NCBI GenBank assembly: GCA_964036315.1
Contig: OZ038478.1
Coordinates: forward strand, 148,226,683-148,290,682
Direction: 5' to 3'
Length of the DNA: 64,000 nucleotides
Source of the DNA: Acanthosepion esculentum
Taxonomy: Eukaryota; Mollusca; Cephalopoda; Sepiida; Sepiidae
The notes below the pieces were generated by a model. The model ran no database searches, had not been told where the DNA came from, and saw only the letters and a list, made by a program, of their open reading frames with translations. The position numbers and the translations under genes are program-made. Shown here one piece after another: positions 34,871 through 46,069 of the stretch (its first letter is position 1; each line of letters opens with the position of its first letter).

Positions 34871-36087
34871 TTATATGTCAGTAGCAAATATGACAGGAAT
34901 GAAAGCCCCTAATTTCAAATTTGTAATTGGCTTTGTAAACAAATCTGACACGTTATTTTTCGATTGAACATATTCAATTTGTACTGTTTTCTTTTGTACC
35001 TGATCCCTAACAAATTGATATTTAATATCAATATGCTTTGATCTTTGATGTATTATTGGATTTTTCGCCAAAGCAATACTGGCCTGATTGTCACAGTAAA
35101 TAGTTATAGGCTCATTTATTACCAGTGTTGTAATTGTTTTTATTAGTAATTTAACAAAAATAGCCTCTTGTGTTGCTTGTGACAATGCAACATACTCCGC
35201 CTCACATGTTGAAAGTGAAATCATTCCATGTTTCTTAGATTTCCAGCCAATTATTGGATTATCTTTTACCAATCTAAAGCAATAGCCTGGAGATATTTTT
35301 AGGATCAGGTGAAATTGCCCAATCAGCATCACAAAATCCTTCCAGTTGTAGTGGGATTTTTGATTGTTGAAATACTAGGCACTGATTCTTAGTTCCCTTT
35401 AAATAAAGTAATACTTGCTTAGCTCTTGTTAAATGCACAGTGCTCGGTTTATTTAAGTTTTGAGACAAATTAGTAACCGTATAGGAGATATCTGGCATTG
35501 TTGATGTCATGACGTAAATAAGACTTCCAATTACTATTCTGTATGCTTTCTCACACGCCGCTATACCATCTTCATTATTCATAATTGTGTTTAAATTCAT
35601 TTCACATGGAGTAGTTAGTGTTTTAAAAATTTGCATGCTGAATTTAGATAAGAGTTTTTCGATGTATCTGGATTGATTCATTGTAATAGTGTTGTCCTTA
35701 AATTCGAACTATATACATATAAACCATGATAGTCGACCCAAGCCGGTCATTTTAAACCTTATATTTAAGTAATTTTTAATATTTAATAGAGTAGCTTCAC
35801 ATTTTGAATCAATTAACATATCGTCGACCCAAATAATCAGAATTGCTAATATTTCATTATTAAATATTCTTGTGTACAGGCATGGGTCAACTGGGGAGGG
35901 TTCAAAATGTTGTTCAATTAAATAGGAATGTAGTAATTTATTCCACGTTATTCCGCTTTGTTTGAGCCCATATATTGACTTTTTGAGTTTCCATACATAA
36001 TTGTCAGCTTTTTCAAAACCTTCTGGCGGTTCTATGTTCATTTCATAGTCAATCGTAGAATTTAAATACGCTGCTTTAACATCCATC
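34871..36087 (-). pseudogene. Copia reverse transcriptase C-terminal half and RNase H
   Basis: Starting at the mag junction the minus frame reads MDVKAAYLNSTIDYEM, EPPEGFEKA, WKLKKSIYGLKQS, then WVDDMLIDS (the copia YVDDM site with Trp for Tyr) and ITMNQSRYIEKLL. A TAG stop replaces the Glu of GIEFEF near 35709, and a frameshift near 35300 separates the RT from RNase H. The RNase H part reads IGWKSKKHGMISLSTCEAEY, IYCDNQASIALAKNP, RSKHIDIKYQFV and YVQSKNNVSDLFTKP, all standard copia motifs. The missing upstream part of the RT is found at 40120-40493. About 460 bp of non-coding tail lie between this and the LTR. Confidence 0.92.
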
Positions 36088-36199
36088 TGTTGTGTTGTGT
36101 ATAATGCTAAGTAAGCGTTATTGCATTGTTCTAGATGGTGTCAGTTTATAAATAGCTACCTGCTCATATGCAAATTATACTAATTTGCATATCACTACA
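36088..36199 (-). repeat. mag-type 3' LTR (112 bp)
   Basis: It is identical to 40005-40119 except for two substitutions and the lack of a 3-bp TGA. It begins TGTAGTGATATG on the minus strand. Confidence 0.95.
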
Positions 36200-38047
36200 T
36201 CTCCCTATAACGGAGGGGCCTTATGCCGCGAGTACTTCTTGTACTTCTTCTTATGCCCTCCTGAACATCTTCCCCTATCTCTCTCCTTTCCCTTGGAGAT
36301 CTAGATCTATCACGTCTATGATCGAACTGTTCCTCCTGCATGCTCTGGTCTTCTTCTTCTAACTCGTCCCATTCTACTTCTTCCTCCGCAGTTTCACTCT
36401 GCATTAGCTCTTCTGTTACATACATCAATAATGGGCATCTCTGAAGGCATTTCCTCATCCGATTCTTCTCCTTGGGATCTTATTTGGTCAGCATGAACTA
36501 GAACACTGTTCCCATTTTCTTTATTTAATATTGCAGTATTATGTCCTTTCTGCATAATAAATTCGGCTGACTCGGGTTGCATATTCCTATTTCTTTTGTA
36601 CCACATCTTTTGATTTGTGGCATATGACATAGTCAAAGGTGATCTTAATTGTCTGCCCATTAAGGCAGATGGACTTTCCGGCCTGCCCGCATGCGGAATT
36701 ATTCTGTAACTTAATAATAGTCTTGGTAGGAAAGCATCGATTTCCTCCTTCTGTTGCAAGCATGCTTTTATGCCCTTCTTTACCGTCTGGACCATCCTTT
36801 CCGCTGTCCCATTACTTTGAGGGTTGTAGGGAGGGGTCTTGAAAGGTCTACATCCTATTTTTCTTAGCCATTCATGCAAATCAACATCCGCAAATTCTGG
36901 TGCGTTATCGGTCACCAATGTTCTCGGTATCCCATTTCTCGAAAATATTACTCTTAATATTTGTTTTACGCTGGCACTTTTTTTATCAGGTACTCTCACC
37001 ACTTCAGGCCAACCTGAATATGCGTCTACTAATATTAATAATAATCCTATCCCATTGACATAGGCATGGTCCATGTGTACTCTGCTCCATGGTTCTACTT
37101 CTCGGGGCCACACATGTATTTTCTTTTGCTTGAAATTCCGGAGTTCTGTGCATTTTTGCATCTTTTTACGTAGTCTTCTACGTCTCTTGAGTACCCCGGC
37201 CACCACGCTTCCAATTTTAATCTTCTTTGCGTAGCTGCCACTCCACAATGTACGTCATCGTGTACACTTTTTATAACCTGTCTCCTCTGTGTTTCTGGGG
37301 GATCTACCAAGTCTCCATTACATATTACTCCGTTTTCTATCGTCATTTTATGTTTGATTTCTTTGAATGGTCTTTCAGCCATTGAACAATTTCCCCAACG
37401 ATTCTGTTTTATTCTCGACATTATTCTATTTAACACTGGGTCATTTGTAGTTTCAGTAGCCATTTTATCTACAGATATTACATCGGTTACTGCAAGGTGC
37501 AAGAATGTGTCATCAAATTGCTCGTCGTTTTTGTCCTTCTCCTCTCTATAAAACCTCAATCTAGATAAGGCATCCACGTGCGGTATCGTATTCCCTTTAA
37601 CATATTCAATGTCAAAGTCGAACGCCATCAGTCTAATCGCCCAACGTAATATTCTGGACGTTGTAACTTTTGATAGTTCTTTTCTTGGGTTGAAAATAAA
37701 TTCCAGTGGTCACTTTTCAACAAGAATGTTTTTCCCATCAAAAACTGTCTTGCTCTATCCGTTGTCCGCACTATGGCTAGGGCCTCTCTTTCTATATTCG
37801 AATAATTGTGTTCAGTCGTTGTTAATCTCCTTGATAAGTACATTATGGGATGCCCCTCTTGTGACAAAATACCTGATATGGACTGCTCACTAGCGTCAGT
37901 AGTTAGAGTTATGTCCTTCTTAGGGTCAAAAATGTGTACTATTGGCATTTTTGCCAGAATTTGTTTTAAGTTTTCAAAGGCTTTCTGTTGGCGTTCTAAC
38001 CAAATGAATTCCACTTTTTTTCTTAACTTCGCAAATGGTTCTGTCAA
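36195..38047 (-). pseudogene. mag-type RNase H and integrase
   Basis: RNase H reads FDPKKDITLTTDASEQSISG, RRLTTTEHNYSNIEREALAI and FLLKSDHW, then a frameshift near 37710 before the continuing frame AFDFDIEYVKGNTIPHVDAL. The integrase zinc finger HDDVH...YVKRCK breaks at a frameshift near 37150 and continues KCTELRNFKQ. The catalytic core has HMDHAY, VTDNAPEF and SNGTAERMVQTVKK with 35 residues between the second D and E (DD35E), so all three acidic residues survive. A further frameshift near 36430 separates the acidic C-terminal tail ending RRSTRSTRGIRPLRYREM. Integrase joins element DNA to the host genome. Confidence 0.92.
36200..36209 (-). other. mag-type polypurine tract
   Basis: Minus-strand TATAGGGAGA abuts the 3' LTR. 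It also overlaps the end of the pol frame (PLRYREM). Confidence 0.7.
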
Positions 38048-38053
38048 CTCATT

Positions 38054-38882
38054 TTATTTTGGTACGTATTTTCTATAAAAATTTACCAAACCTAAGAAGG
38101 ACTCCAACTCATTTTTATTTTTCGGTGTAGCCACTTTTAGAATTTTCTCTATTAGTACTTTATCTGGAGAGATCCCTTCCTTTGATATTGAGTAACCCAA
38201 AAATGATATTTCATTACTATTGGTTACACACTTTTTTGTATTTATTGTCATTCCAGCGTCTCTTAGCCGGTTCAGTATATTTTCAGTTTTTTACTTTAAA
38301 TCATCTTCATTTAAATCTCCAACACATATATCATCTTGATAACAGATGGTATTTTCAACATTTCCTATTACTTTTTCAATAGCTTTTTGAAAAATTGCAC
38401 TTGCCGTTTTTATGCCATACGGCACCCTTTTCCACCTTAACGGGCCTATAGGTGTGTTTATGGTCGTCACTTCTTTAAAATTTTCATCTATCGGTATTTG
38501 GTGGTAAGATGATTTTAGGTCTATCTTCGAAAATACTTTCATTCCAGCAAGTTTATGTAAAGCTACTTCCACATTCGGAATAGGGTACGAGTCGGCGCAG
38601 ACTTTATGGTTCACCCCTATTTTATAATCTCCACAAATTCTCAAGTCACCATTTTTTTTTCAATACCACAATGGGTGATGCCCATTTACTTCCTCCTGGA
38701 GGGGCCGGTTCTACTAAGTCTTCCTTTATTAACTTTCGCAATTTAGCTATTACCAACGGTAACAAATGCACTGGTATTTTTCTCGCTTCGTAGTAGGAGG
38801 GGGAAACATTTTCTTTTAATTTCAGGCTAGCTTCATAATTTTTTAATTTTCCTGTTTTTTCAATTTCTATCTCATTAATCAA
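38054..38882 (-). pseudogene. mag-type reverse transcriptase
   Basis: The N-terminal part includes LKLKENVSPSYYEARKIPVH and KEDLVEPAPPGGSKWASPIV. An A-run at 38651-38659 is one base short: adding one A would continue VLKKK into the standard GDxRICGDYK motif. The next piece reads RICGDYKIGVNH, FSKIDLKSSYHQIPID, PYGIKTASAIFQKAIE and YQDDICVG (catalytic YxDD). A UAA at about 38291 and another at about 38054 (KYVPK, stop, NELTEP) are in frame. FLGYSISKEGISPDK and FLGLVNFYRKYVPK complete the thumb. It is almost complete but closed by one frameshift and two nonsense codons. Confidence 0.93.
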
Positions 38883-39059
38883 CTTCGTTGAATTTATTTT
38901 TAATACGCCATTCCCCAGTAGTCCATGCGTTTTTCGGCAATTTGTAACTATAATGGGTACTATTTCATATTTTTCTTTTAGTTCTATTGAACCTTCAAAG
39001 TAACCAATAATTGGTATAATCGAGCCATCAAACTGACGTAATTGTACGTTGCTTTTTTT

Positions 39060-39227
39060 TTAAAATGGTTTTCCCATATTTTCCCACAAATTTCTGGGTA
39101 CTATCGTGACTTCACTACCTGTGTCGATTTGCATTTCAACAACACAGTCGTTGATTTTCATTTTTATTTTTGTATCTCCGTTCTTAGATCCATTATTTTG
39201 TATATTATCATTTTTTACATTAAAATT
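39060..39227 (-). pseudogene. mag-type aspartic protease
   Basis: In the gag frame after a TAG at 39228 the sequence reads INDCVVEMQIDTGSEVTIVP followed by RNLWENMGKPF and a UAA in an A/T run. DTGS is the retropepsin active site that cleaves the polyprotein. The domain is short and its C-terminal half is weakly recognisable (GSIIPIIGYFEGSIELKEKY further on). Confidence 0.8.
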
Positions 39228-40004
39228 CTATCTATTTTCATCCTCTATTCTTTCCGCATTTTTCGTTTTACATACTTTTTTTGAAGTGATTTTTTTTAAA
39301 CACTTTGAACATGTTTTTCCATAGGCTGGGCATTTTTCTTTTTTCATTTCATGAATTTTTCCACAGTACGCACAATTTTTTCTTTTTGTTTGTACCGTAT
39401 ATGTTTCGGCCATTATTTCTTCGTAGGATTTATTTTTATTTTGGTTGTAGGTATGTATTAATTCCTGCTGTTGTATAAATTCTAGACACATATTCAAGGG
39501 CATGTTTGTAAGTTGTAACTGTTCCATTAACTTTTATCTATGTGCTGAATTATGCATACCTTCAATTAATCTTAGGTGGATTAATTCTTCTTCCGTTGTC
39601 TGCTCTCCTATTCCTAGTTTTTCGAATTCACTGTATTTACTCGCACTTCTTAACCGGTGTAAATATTTTACTATCGGTTCATCCACTTCCTGCTTCATTG
39701 CCATAAACTTGGTCCTTTCTGCAATCACCAGTCTTTTCTTTGGCCTCATGTTTCCCTTGATAACCTGACTTATTTCTTCGAAAGTCATTTCTTCTAGTTC
39801 TCGAGGGTACACCATTGTAGCAACCTTTATAATCACTTCACAACCAGCGGTAGCCATGAACAAGTCGGTGATTTCATTTTCCCCTCCTCTGTTTTTGTTG
39901 TCTTTCAACTTTTTACATCTCGCATTAGCAGCGAAGCAACGAATCCACGTATCTACATATTCTGGGTCTTCAAAGACCAAAGAGGGTCCTATCGCCGACG
40001 CCAT
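39228..40004 (-). pseudogene. mag-type gag (capsid and nucleocapsid)
   Basis: The frame opens with ATG at 40004, the first base after the 5' LTR, and runs MASAIGPSLVFEDPEYVD, WIRCFAANARCKKL, then EVIIKVATMVYPREL, the capsid-like region. A UAA at 39534-39536 interrupts the frame, which resumes without shift as LMEQLQLTNMPLNMC. The nucleocapsid part reads CAYCGKIHEMKKEKCPAYGK then TCSKCLKK, a mag-lineage double cysteine motif for RNA binding. A second stop at 39228 ends the piece before the protease. Confidence 0.9.
39987..40003 (-). other. mag-type putative primer-binding site
   Basis: Minus-strand TGGCGTCGGCGATAGGA starts one base after the LTR. TGG is what a tRNA 3' CCA would pair with. The site overlaps the gag start codon. 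The cognate tRNA is not established here. Confidence 0.45.
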
Positions 40005-40119
40005 TGTTGTGTTGTGTATAATGCTAAGTAAGCTTTATTGCCTTGTTCTAGATGGTGTCAGTTTATAAATATGAGCTACCTGCTCATATGCAAATTATAC
40101 TAATTTGCATATCACTACA
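40005..40119 (-). repeat. mag-type 5' LTR (115 bp)
   Basis: It begins TGTAGTGATATGC and ends CACAACA, immediately followed on the minus strand by ATGGCG. About 113 bp is close to the shortest length known for LTRs and is normal for the mag lineage. Confidence 0.95.
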
Positions 40120-40493
40120 ATATCCATACCATAATGTGCGGCCATTTGCATCAAAATTCTGATTGTTGTCATGTTTGCTGTTGGAGTGAATGTTTCTAAA
40201 TAATCTTCCCCGTATATCTGCGAAAATCCTTTAGCTACAAAACGAGCCTTATACACTGGCGAGCCATCCTCAGTTCGCTTTATAGTATAAAACCAACGGC
40301 TGCTGATAATATATTTATCATCCGAGGCCTTTTTCAATTCAAAAGTATCATTTGATACTAGAGATTCCATTTCTTTTTGAATGGCGGCTATCCATCGTTT
40401 GGAATTATCAGAATTTATGGCTTCTTGATAGTTCTTCGGGATACATTGAACCGAATAGTAACAGTCAATGTCACAGATATTACATTGACCCAT
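40120..40493 (-). pseudogene. Copia reverse transcriptase N-terminal part
   Basis: The minus frame reads SKRWIAAIQKEMESLVSNDT, FELKKASDDKYIISSRWFYT, IKRTEDGSPVYKARFVAKGF, then SQIYGEDYLETFTP and RILMQMAAHYGMDIV, the N-terminal palm and fingers of copia reverse transcriptase. The reading stops at the 5' LTR of the mag-type element and continues on its far side at 36087 with MDVKAAYLN. The frame is intact up to the junction. Together with 34871-36087 it shows where the nested element landed. Confidence 0.93.
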
Positions 40494-41914
40494 TCCAAAA
40501 TAGTCTGGCTTTCTTCTAATTCTGGTCGGATAACGCGGAATTTGCGCCTCCTCTTCGGTTGTATCTGCGTTTGCGTCTGATTTTTCCTCGGCTATATCAT
40601 CTGGTATAACACCTTCCCTATCTCATAATTAGGCTATACTAGTTCGTGTTGGACCAGTTCCTCGCAGTTAATGTTCTTTTCTTCGGGATCCTCCACTTTC
40701 TCAAAGGAATCTGTAAATCTGATGCATCTGATCTTCCTTGTTATTTTACTTTCTGGAAATAAATCATATAGGCCAGCCTTGTTTTGTCATAGCCAATGAA
40801 TATACCTCTTTCAATTTTTGGATCTAGTTTTGCCCTGGGATTGACATATGTTTAGGAAATTGTACCCAAAATATGCATACCACTTACGTTGGGTTTGTAG
40901 TTCGTATAAACTTTGTAAGGAGTCTTTTTAATGTTACTATTATAGGAACGGTTTCTTATATATACGGCTGTATTTAATGCATAGACCCACAGATTTTTGG
41001 GTAACTTAGATTCTATTAGCAATCATCTAGCCATTTCGAAAAGAGTCCGCCATTACCAAAAGAGTCCGCCAACTACGTTCAGCGATTCCGTTCTGGTGCG
41101 GGGAATAAGGGCAGCTTTTCTCATGTTTAATGCCTTCATTTATTAGGAGGTTTTCGTAGTCATCGGATGTAAATTCTCCACTATTATGTGTTCTAATTAT
41201 TTTCACTTTTACATAAGGTGAAATATCAGATAAATACATTCTTGTAGCTTGTAGGGTATCAGAAAATATATCATAATAAGTCCTGAATATTCGTCAACAA
41301 ATTTTAATACATATGAATAGGTGCCAATACGCATTGATGAAATTGGACCCACTAAGTCGCAATAAACTCTGAATAAGATGTCTGTTGATTTGAGGATTTG
41401 ATCCCTATTTCTATATTTCGTCATTTTCCCTTTAATACATGTGTCACAATGTTGTAAGCCCTTTGGAGATGTAATTTTCATTCCAGTGACGTGTTCTTGT
41501 CATCTTTTAACATCCGAATTATTACAGTGGCCTAATATTTTATGCCAAGTCCTTAAGTCGTGGATGGCTGTTTTCCCAGATTTAATACTTTTCAAATAAA
41601 ACAAACGTCCATTTGCTGTATATTAAATTCAGTTCCGTCTGGGTATATTAACTTTGAATTTTCTCGGTGAAAATTAACTTTAACACCAGACTGAACCGAG
41701 AAAATATTTTAATTTTAGGGATATATAAAGCCCTTTTTAATAAACATTTACAAATAATTCCTTTAGTATCGCGTAAATAAATACAGGTTGTGACTATTCT
41801 GAAAACTAAATTATTAGCTCTGGTACCGTCAGCCAACTCAATAAAGTGGGAATCAAAATGAATAAATTTTGTTTCATCTGTAATTACATGATTTGTCGCC
41901 CCCGTGTCGACTAG
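40494..41914 (-). pseudogene. Copia protease and integrase
   Basis: After a UAA near 41915 the minus frame gives LVDTGATNHVITDE, the copia aspartic protease site, and FIELADGTRANN. The integrase starts with a zinc-binding HKILGHCN...HCDTCIKGKMTKYRN. VYCDLVGPISS carries the first catalytic Asp. The second reads IRTHNSGEF, where copia elements have RTDNGGEF: the aspartate codon is CAT (His) at 41186-41188. The third acidic residue is present in QNGIAERSWRTL. Near 40800 LDPKIERGIFIGYDKTR is the conserved post-integrase motif. Frame shifts occur around 41030-41250 and stops before 40494. Confidence 0.88.
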
Positions 41915-42791
41915 TTAAGAATTATAGCTATTGGGTATAGTATCCAACCCAAACGAAAAAGCATATGTCCGTTCATTCGAAAAAGCTTTTACATTTTTAC
42001 AAAAATCACTCCTTGTATGAAATTGACATTTCGCACGTACATGCCCGGCTCTTCCACAACGAAATTCTTTTATTATTGTTCCTGTTTTTGTTTTAAATAC
42101 CTTGTTTTTAATATGATAATTCCTAGTCTGGTAGGTTTGAGGGACTGGCTTTCTGAATTTTTGAAATGACGTTCTCAGTTGCATTACGTTATTTCCTTGA
42201 TTTGGGGGATTACACATTTTTTCAGTTTCTTCATAACTACATAACGCAATTTTAAACTCAGTGAAAGTTAATTTTTTATCTTTTTAAGTTATGACTGTCG
42301 TGAATGGTTTGAATGTTGCTGGTAATCCCTTTAAAACCACGGCTATTAGCAGCCCATCGGAGATAGTCTCCTGTCATTTTTAAGGCATTTGTGACATTCT
42401 CGGCTCGCAAAATATAATCTGTTTCATATTCATTTTCTCGTCTCCTTAACGAGGTTATTTCAGTATATAAAGGAATAATTTTGGGTTCATCTTTTGACAA
42501 GTAATGTTCACGCAATATTCTTAAAGCTTGGCGGCCGTCGCCCCTGGCTTCTCTCTTTATTAAAGACAAACCCCTGTCATACAGGCATTGTATTAATTCG
42601 GCGAACACGGTCGCATTTCTTTCCATGAAATTATAATCTTTCTGGTCATCTTGGCATAGAATGATGTCATGAAGTTTTTGTATTCTAAGGTAGCCTAGGA
42701 ATTTCACTTCCCACAATTCGTATTTTGACTCGTATCCGTCAAAATACAGTCGTAATCTGGGCTCATAACCTTTGTTGACCAAGTTCACCAT
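41915..42791 (-). pseudogene. Copia gag
   Basis: The frame from 42791 reads LRLYFDGYESKYELWEVKFL, GYLRIQKLHDIIL, LIKREARGDGRQALRILREH and YLSKDEPKIIPLYTEITSLR, a typical copia gag. A frameshift near 42370 moves the reading to ISDGLLIAVVLKGLPATFKP. A UAA follows, and then the nucleocapsid piece. The zinc knuckle reads EFRCGRAGHVRAKCQFH; the first Cys of CX2CX4HX4C is replaced by Glu. The frame is open upstream through the primer-binding site into the last bases of the LTR, where the ATG at 42791 lies. Whether that ATG was the natural start is uncertain. Confidence 0.88.
42757..42770 (-). other. Copia primer-binding site for the internal region of initiator tRNA-Met
   Basis: Minus-strand GGTTATGAGCCCAG, two bases after the LTR end CAACA, is complementary to the anticodon arm of initiator tRNA-Met except at one position. 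Drosophila copia is known to prime from such a half-tRNA, with PBS GGTTATGGGCCCAG. Confidence 0.8.
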
Positions 42792-43106
42792 AGTCTATGA
42801 ATATAGAATACAGCGCAGTACGTAATCTGTTCAATGAAAAATCGTTAAAGTTTAACACTCACGGATCAGACACTCTACTGAATCTGACTAAATCCTCAAT
42901 ACCACCAGCAGCTGTTAAGTAATTCTTCAGTCTTCGATATCAAAGGGTGACAGTGCATATTCGGGAAAAACATGGCCGCCTTTATACACGTCGTATTGAA
43001 TATGTTGAGCCTTCTGATTGGTTAAACTTCAATTGGTGAACTTTAACATGAGTCAGCTCATTTTGGCTGGCTCACTAGTATACCAGAATACCCAAAAACT
43101 CCACCA
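42773..43106 (-). repeat. Copia 5' LTR (334 bp)
   Basis: This is the undisturbed LTR copy, TGGTGG...TCAACA, with CATGT adjoining at 43107-43111. Minus-strand reading places it upstream of the primer-binding site and gag. Confidence 0.92.
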
Positions 43107-43111
43107 CATGT

Positions 43112-43700
<589 letters not shown>

Positions 43701-43708
43701 ATGCTGGT

Positions 43709-43710
<2 letters not shown>

Positions 43711-43773
<63 letters not shown>
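43711..43773. repeat. (TA)n microsatellite
   Basis: This is a pure TA tract of about 63 bp. Confidence 0.97.
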
Positions 43774-43777
<4 letters not shown>

Positions 43778-44272
43778 ATGATATTCATATATTAAATTCT
43801 TTGGCCTCGTCTCTTTGTGATCCTGTTAGCATGTTAATATTTTTTTTTAAATGTCAAGGCTATTTTCTGAGTATCCTTGAACTAGAACACCTCCCACTTC
43901 TCCTACCATGATATTGGGAGTTTTTTTAGAATTTAATTTCATGTCTAGATTGTATTCTGTAGCTTCACTTTTATTCTTCTTTCTCTGTTGCCTGTTGCTC
44001 TCTTCTTCTTCTTTTATTCTTTAAATATTCATTTTTTTATTCCTTAAAGTATTTCTTCACACCTTTGTGTAGATAAAACCTATCAGTAAGATTTATGGGC
44101 TTAAATAGATATTCGAATAAGGTAATTTTGTATTTCTATGTATGTATGTTAGATGCTGTCTCATAATATGTAAATTGAACTCTATATGTTCAATTTTAAT
44201 TTTTTTATTTAGTTGTTTAGTAGGTTATTCCAATTGATTACATATATATCTATAGATATATATCTATATCTA

Positions 44273-44329
<57 letters not shown>

Positions 44330-44445
44330 TTATATGTATATGTATATATATACATTTATGTATACATTTGTATTTACATTTATACATATATAAATACATA
44401 CGTATATATATATATACATGTATATATGTATGTATATATATATAA
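44273..44445. repeat. (CT)n(TA)n simple-sequence cluster
   Basis: CT, then TA, then TACA/TATG mixtures. Confidence 0.95.
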
Positions 44446-44535
44446 TTATTTAATCGAAAATTATAACAAATATGTTATAAAGTCACTACAAATATAGGCA
44501 TTTTGTTTCAACACTTCTGGTGTCTTATCAATTGA
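44440..44535 (-). repeat. Dispersed repeat tail with hammerhead-like core, second copy
   Basis: This is homologous to 10135-10240. The minus-strand core at 44505-44531 has TTGATAA, the stem GACACC/AGTGTT (one C-A mismatch) and GAAAC. It again ends in (TA)n. Confidence 0.45.
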
Positions 44536-45329
44536 TGGTGTTGAACGTAGAATCAAGGGTTTTCAAAGGGTTAAATCAATCAAACTTCCCTCGTAGCTGA
44601 AACGGTTTTACATAACCTGGAATGACCAATCAAAATATAACCATATGAGAATTCAAAAACTTGACAACGAACTTTGGTTATAATGATATTTTAAAGCTTT
44701 AATATTAGGGTTAGAATTTATTCTAATTAATTAATATTAAATTATACTATAAGATTCAACATTACCAATTTTAAATTTAATCTATATTAAGTTTAAAAGA
44801 TTATCAAAGTATTTAAAGAGGGAACTGAAGAAAAATAGGAAGGTTTTGTTATTTATTTTGTATTTATTGAAAGACCAAAATTTATGTTGGAACAAACGTT
44901 AAAATATAATCTTGCTCTGAGCTGCGTTACAACTTAGATACATTTGAAATGAAGATATCGGCAAGGGAGAGTGAAATGTTGCAAAAGACAATACATACAT
45001 CAAACACGTAGACATATTTAGAAATAAACACGTAAAAAAAATGACGATACAGGAAATAGGTGTCCACGACTCTTAAAAGAACGAAAAATTTGAAATAATT
45101 AGATTTACAAACAGGACCCAACACTTCTATTAAAGAAATGAACTCACTGTTAACTGTAAACGCAGTATACTTACTATAGGAGTACTAATATTTCAACGAT
45201 AAGTCTACGTTACTATAAGTTTAGTAGGTTATTACTTTTATTACCTGATAATCCTCATATCGATGGAAATATATGTTAGTACACGTATATTGTGTTGATT
45301 GTATGAGCACATATGTGTATATTTTTATT

Positions 45330-45335
45330 GATAGA

Positions 45336-45374
<39 letters not shown>

Positions 45375-45579
45375 TTTTACAATACATATATATGTATATA
45401 TTTATATATATATTTATATATGCGTGTGTGTATGTATATATTTGTATTCGCGTGTACTTGTGTATGTATGTATATGTTTATGTGCATGTGTGTGGATATA
45501 TATGTATATATGTATAGTTGAATGTGTGTATGCTTATGTGTTTGTATGTATATTTGAATCTGTACTTGTAGTTATGTTC

Positions 45580-45633
<54 letters not shown>

Positions 45634-45850
45634 TTTTGTACTGATACCTGTTATATATATGCTTGTTTGTATATTTATACGCTTGTATATGTACGAGTGT
45701 GTATTCTTATGTACGTATATGCATGTTCGTATGTGTGTATATGTTTATATGTATATATACATATGTATATGTGTGTGTTTGTATATATGTATATGTGGAT
45801 GCATGTGTATATATATATATGTGGGTGTATGTGTAGATCTTTGTATCTAT
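45330..45850. repeat. (TA)n / TATG / TG simple-sequence cluster
   Basis: Degenerate TATG and TG repeats contain two TA cores. Overlapping plus-strand frames up to 147 codons are artefacts. Confidence 0.95.
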
Positions 45851-46069
45851 ATATTTGTATATCTTAGTGTCTTGGAATGCATCATCAATGCAAACTAAAA
45901 TCTACTTTTGTTTGATAATGGTTTTATAATTGCTTGTAGATTTAATAATCAACGATTGTGTCTGGTTACATTTTAATCTTGTATGGACTTTACTGTCCTT
46001 TATGGTCACAAAGATAATATTGTTAGAATATGTGCAATTTTATGTATATATATATGTGTATTTAAAGAC

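Larger units (their letters stand above)
36088..40119 (-). mobile_element. mag-type Ty3/gypsy retrotransposon nested in copia
   Basis: A complete LTR-to-LTR element of 4032 bp sits between the VV and MDVKAAYLN codons of the copia RT. Its LTRs start TGTAGTGATATGC and end CACAACA. Gene order is gag, protease, RT, RNase H, integrase, the Ty3/gypsy order. The gag knuckle CAYCGKxH...CPAYGKTCSKC and the very short LTRs are typical of the mag lineage. No clean target duplication is visible (GATAT before, GATGG after). LTR copies differ by two substitutions and one 3-bp gap, so insertion is recent relative to the host copia. It carries several stops and frameshifts. Confidence 0.92.
33595..43106 (-). 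mobile_element. Ty1/copia-type LTR retrotransposon, nested and inactivated
   Basis: Both boundaries are supported. The element begins TGGTGGAGTTTTTGGGT and ends GGTCAACA on the minus strand, and is bracketed by a perfect 5-bp duplication CATGT (33590-33594 and 43107-43111). Gene order on the minus strand is gag, protease, integrase, reverse transcriptase, RNase H, which is the copia order. Without insertions it would be about 5.0 kb, normal for copia. A 4-kb mag-type element lies inside the RT, and two smaller insertions lie in the left LTR. Stops, frameshifts and catalytic losses show it is dead. It inserted into TA-rich simple sequence. Confidence 0.92.

Noticed and set aside
36088..40119. 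A 5-bp target duplication for the mag-type element
   Set aside because: Flanking GATAT and GATGG share only three positions, so no duplication is claimed.
45424..45867. 147-codon plus-strand frame
   Set aside because: It is made of TATG/TGTA repeats; residues are almost only Y, I, C, V and M.
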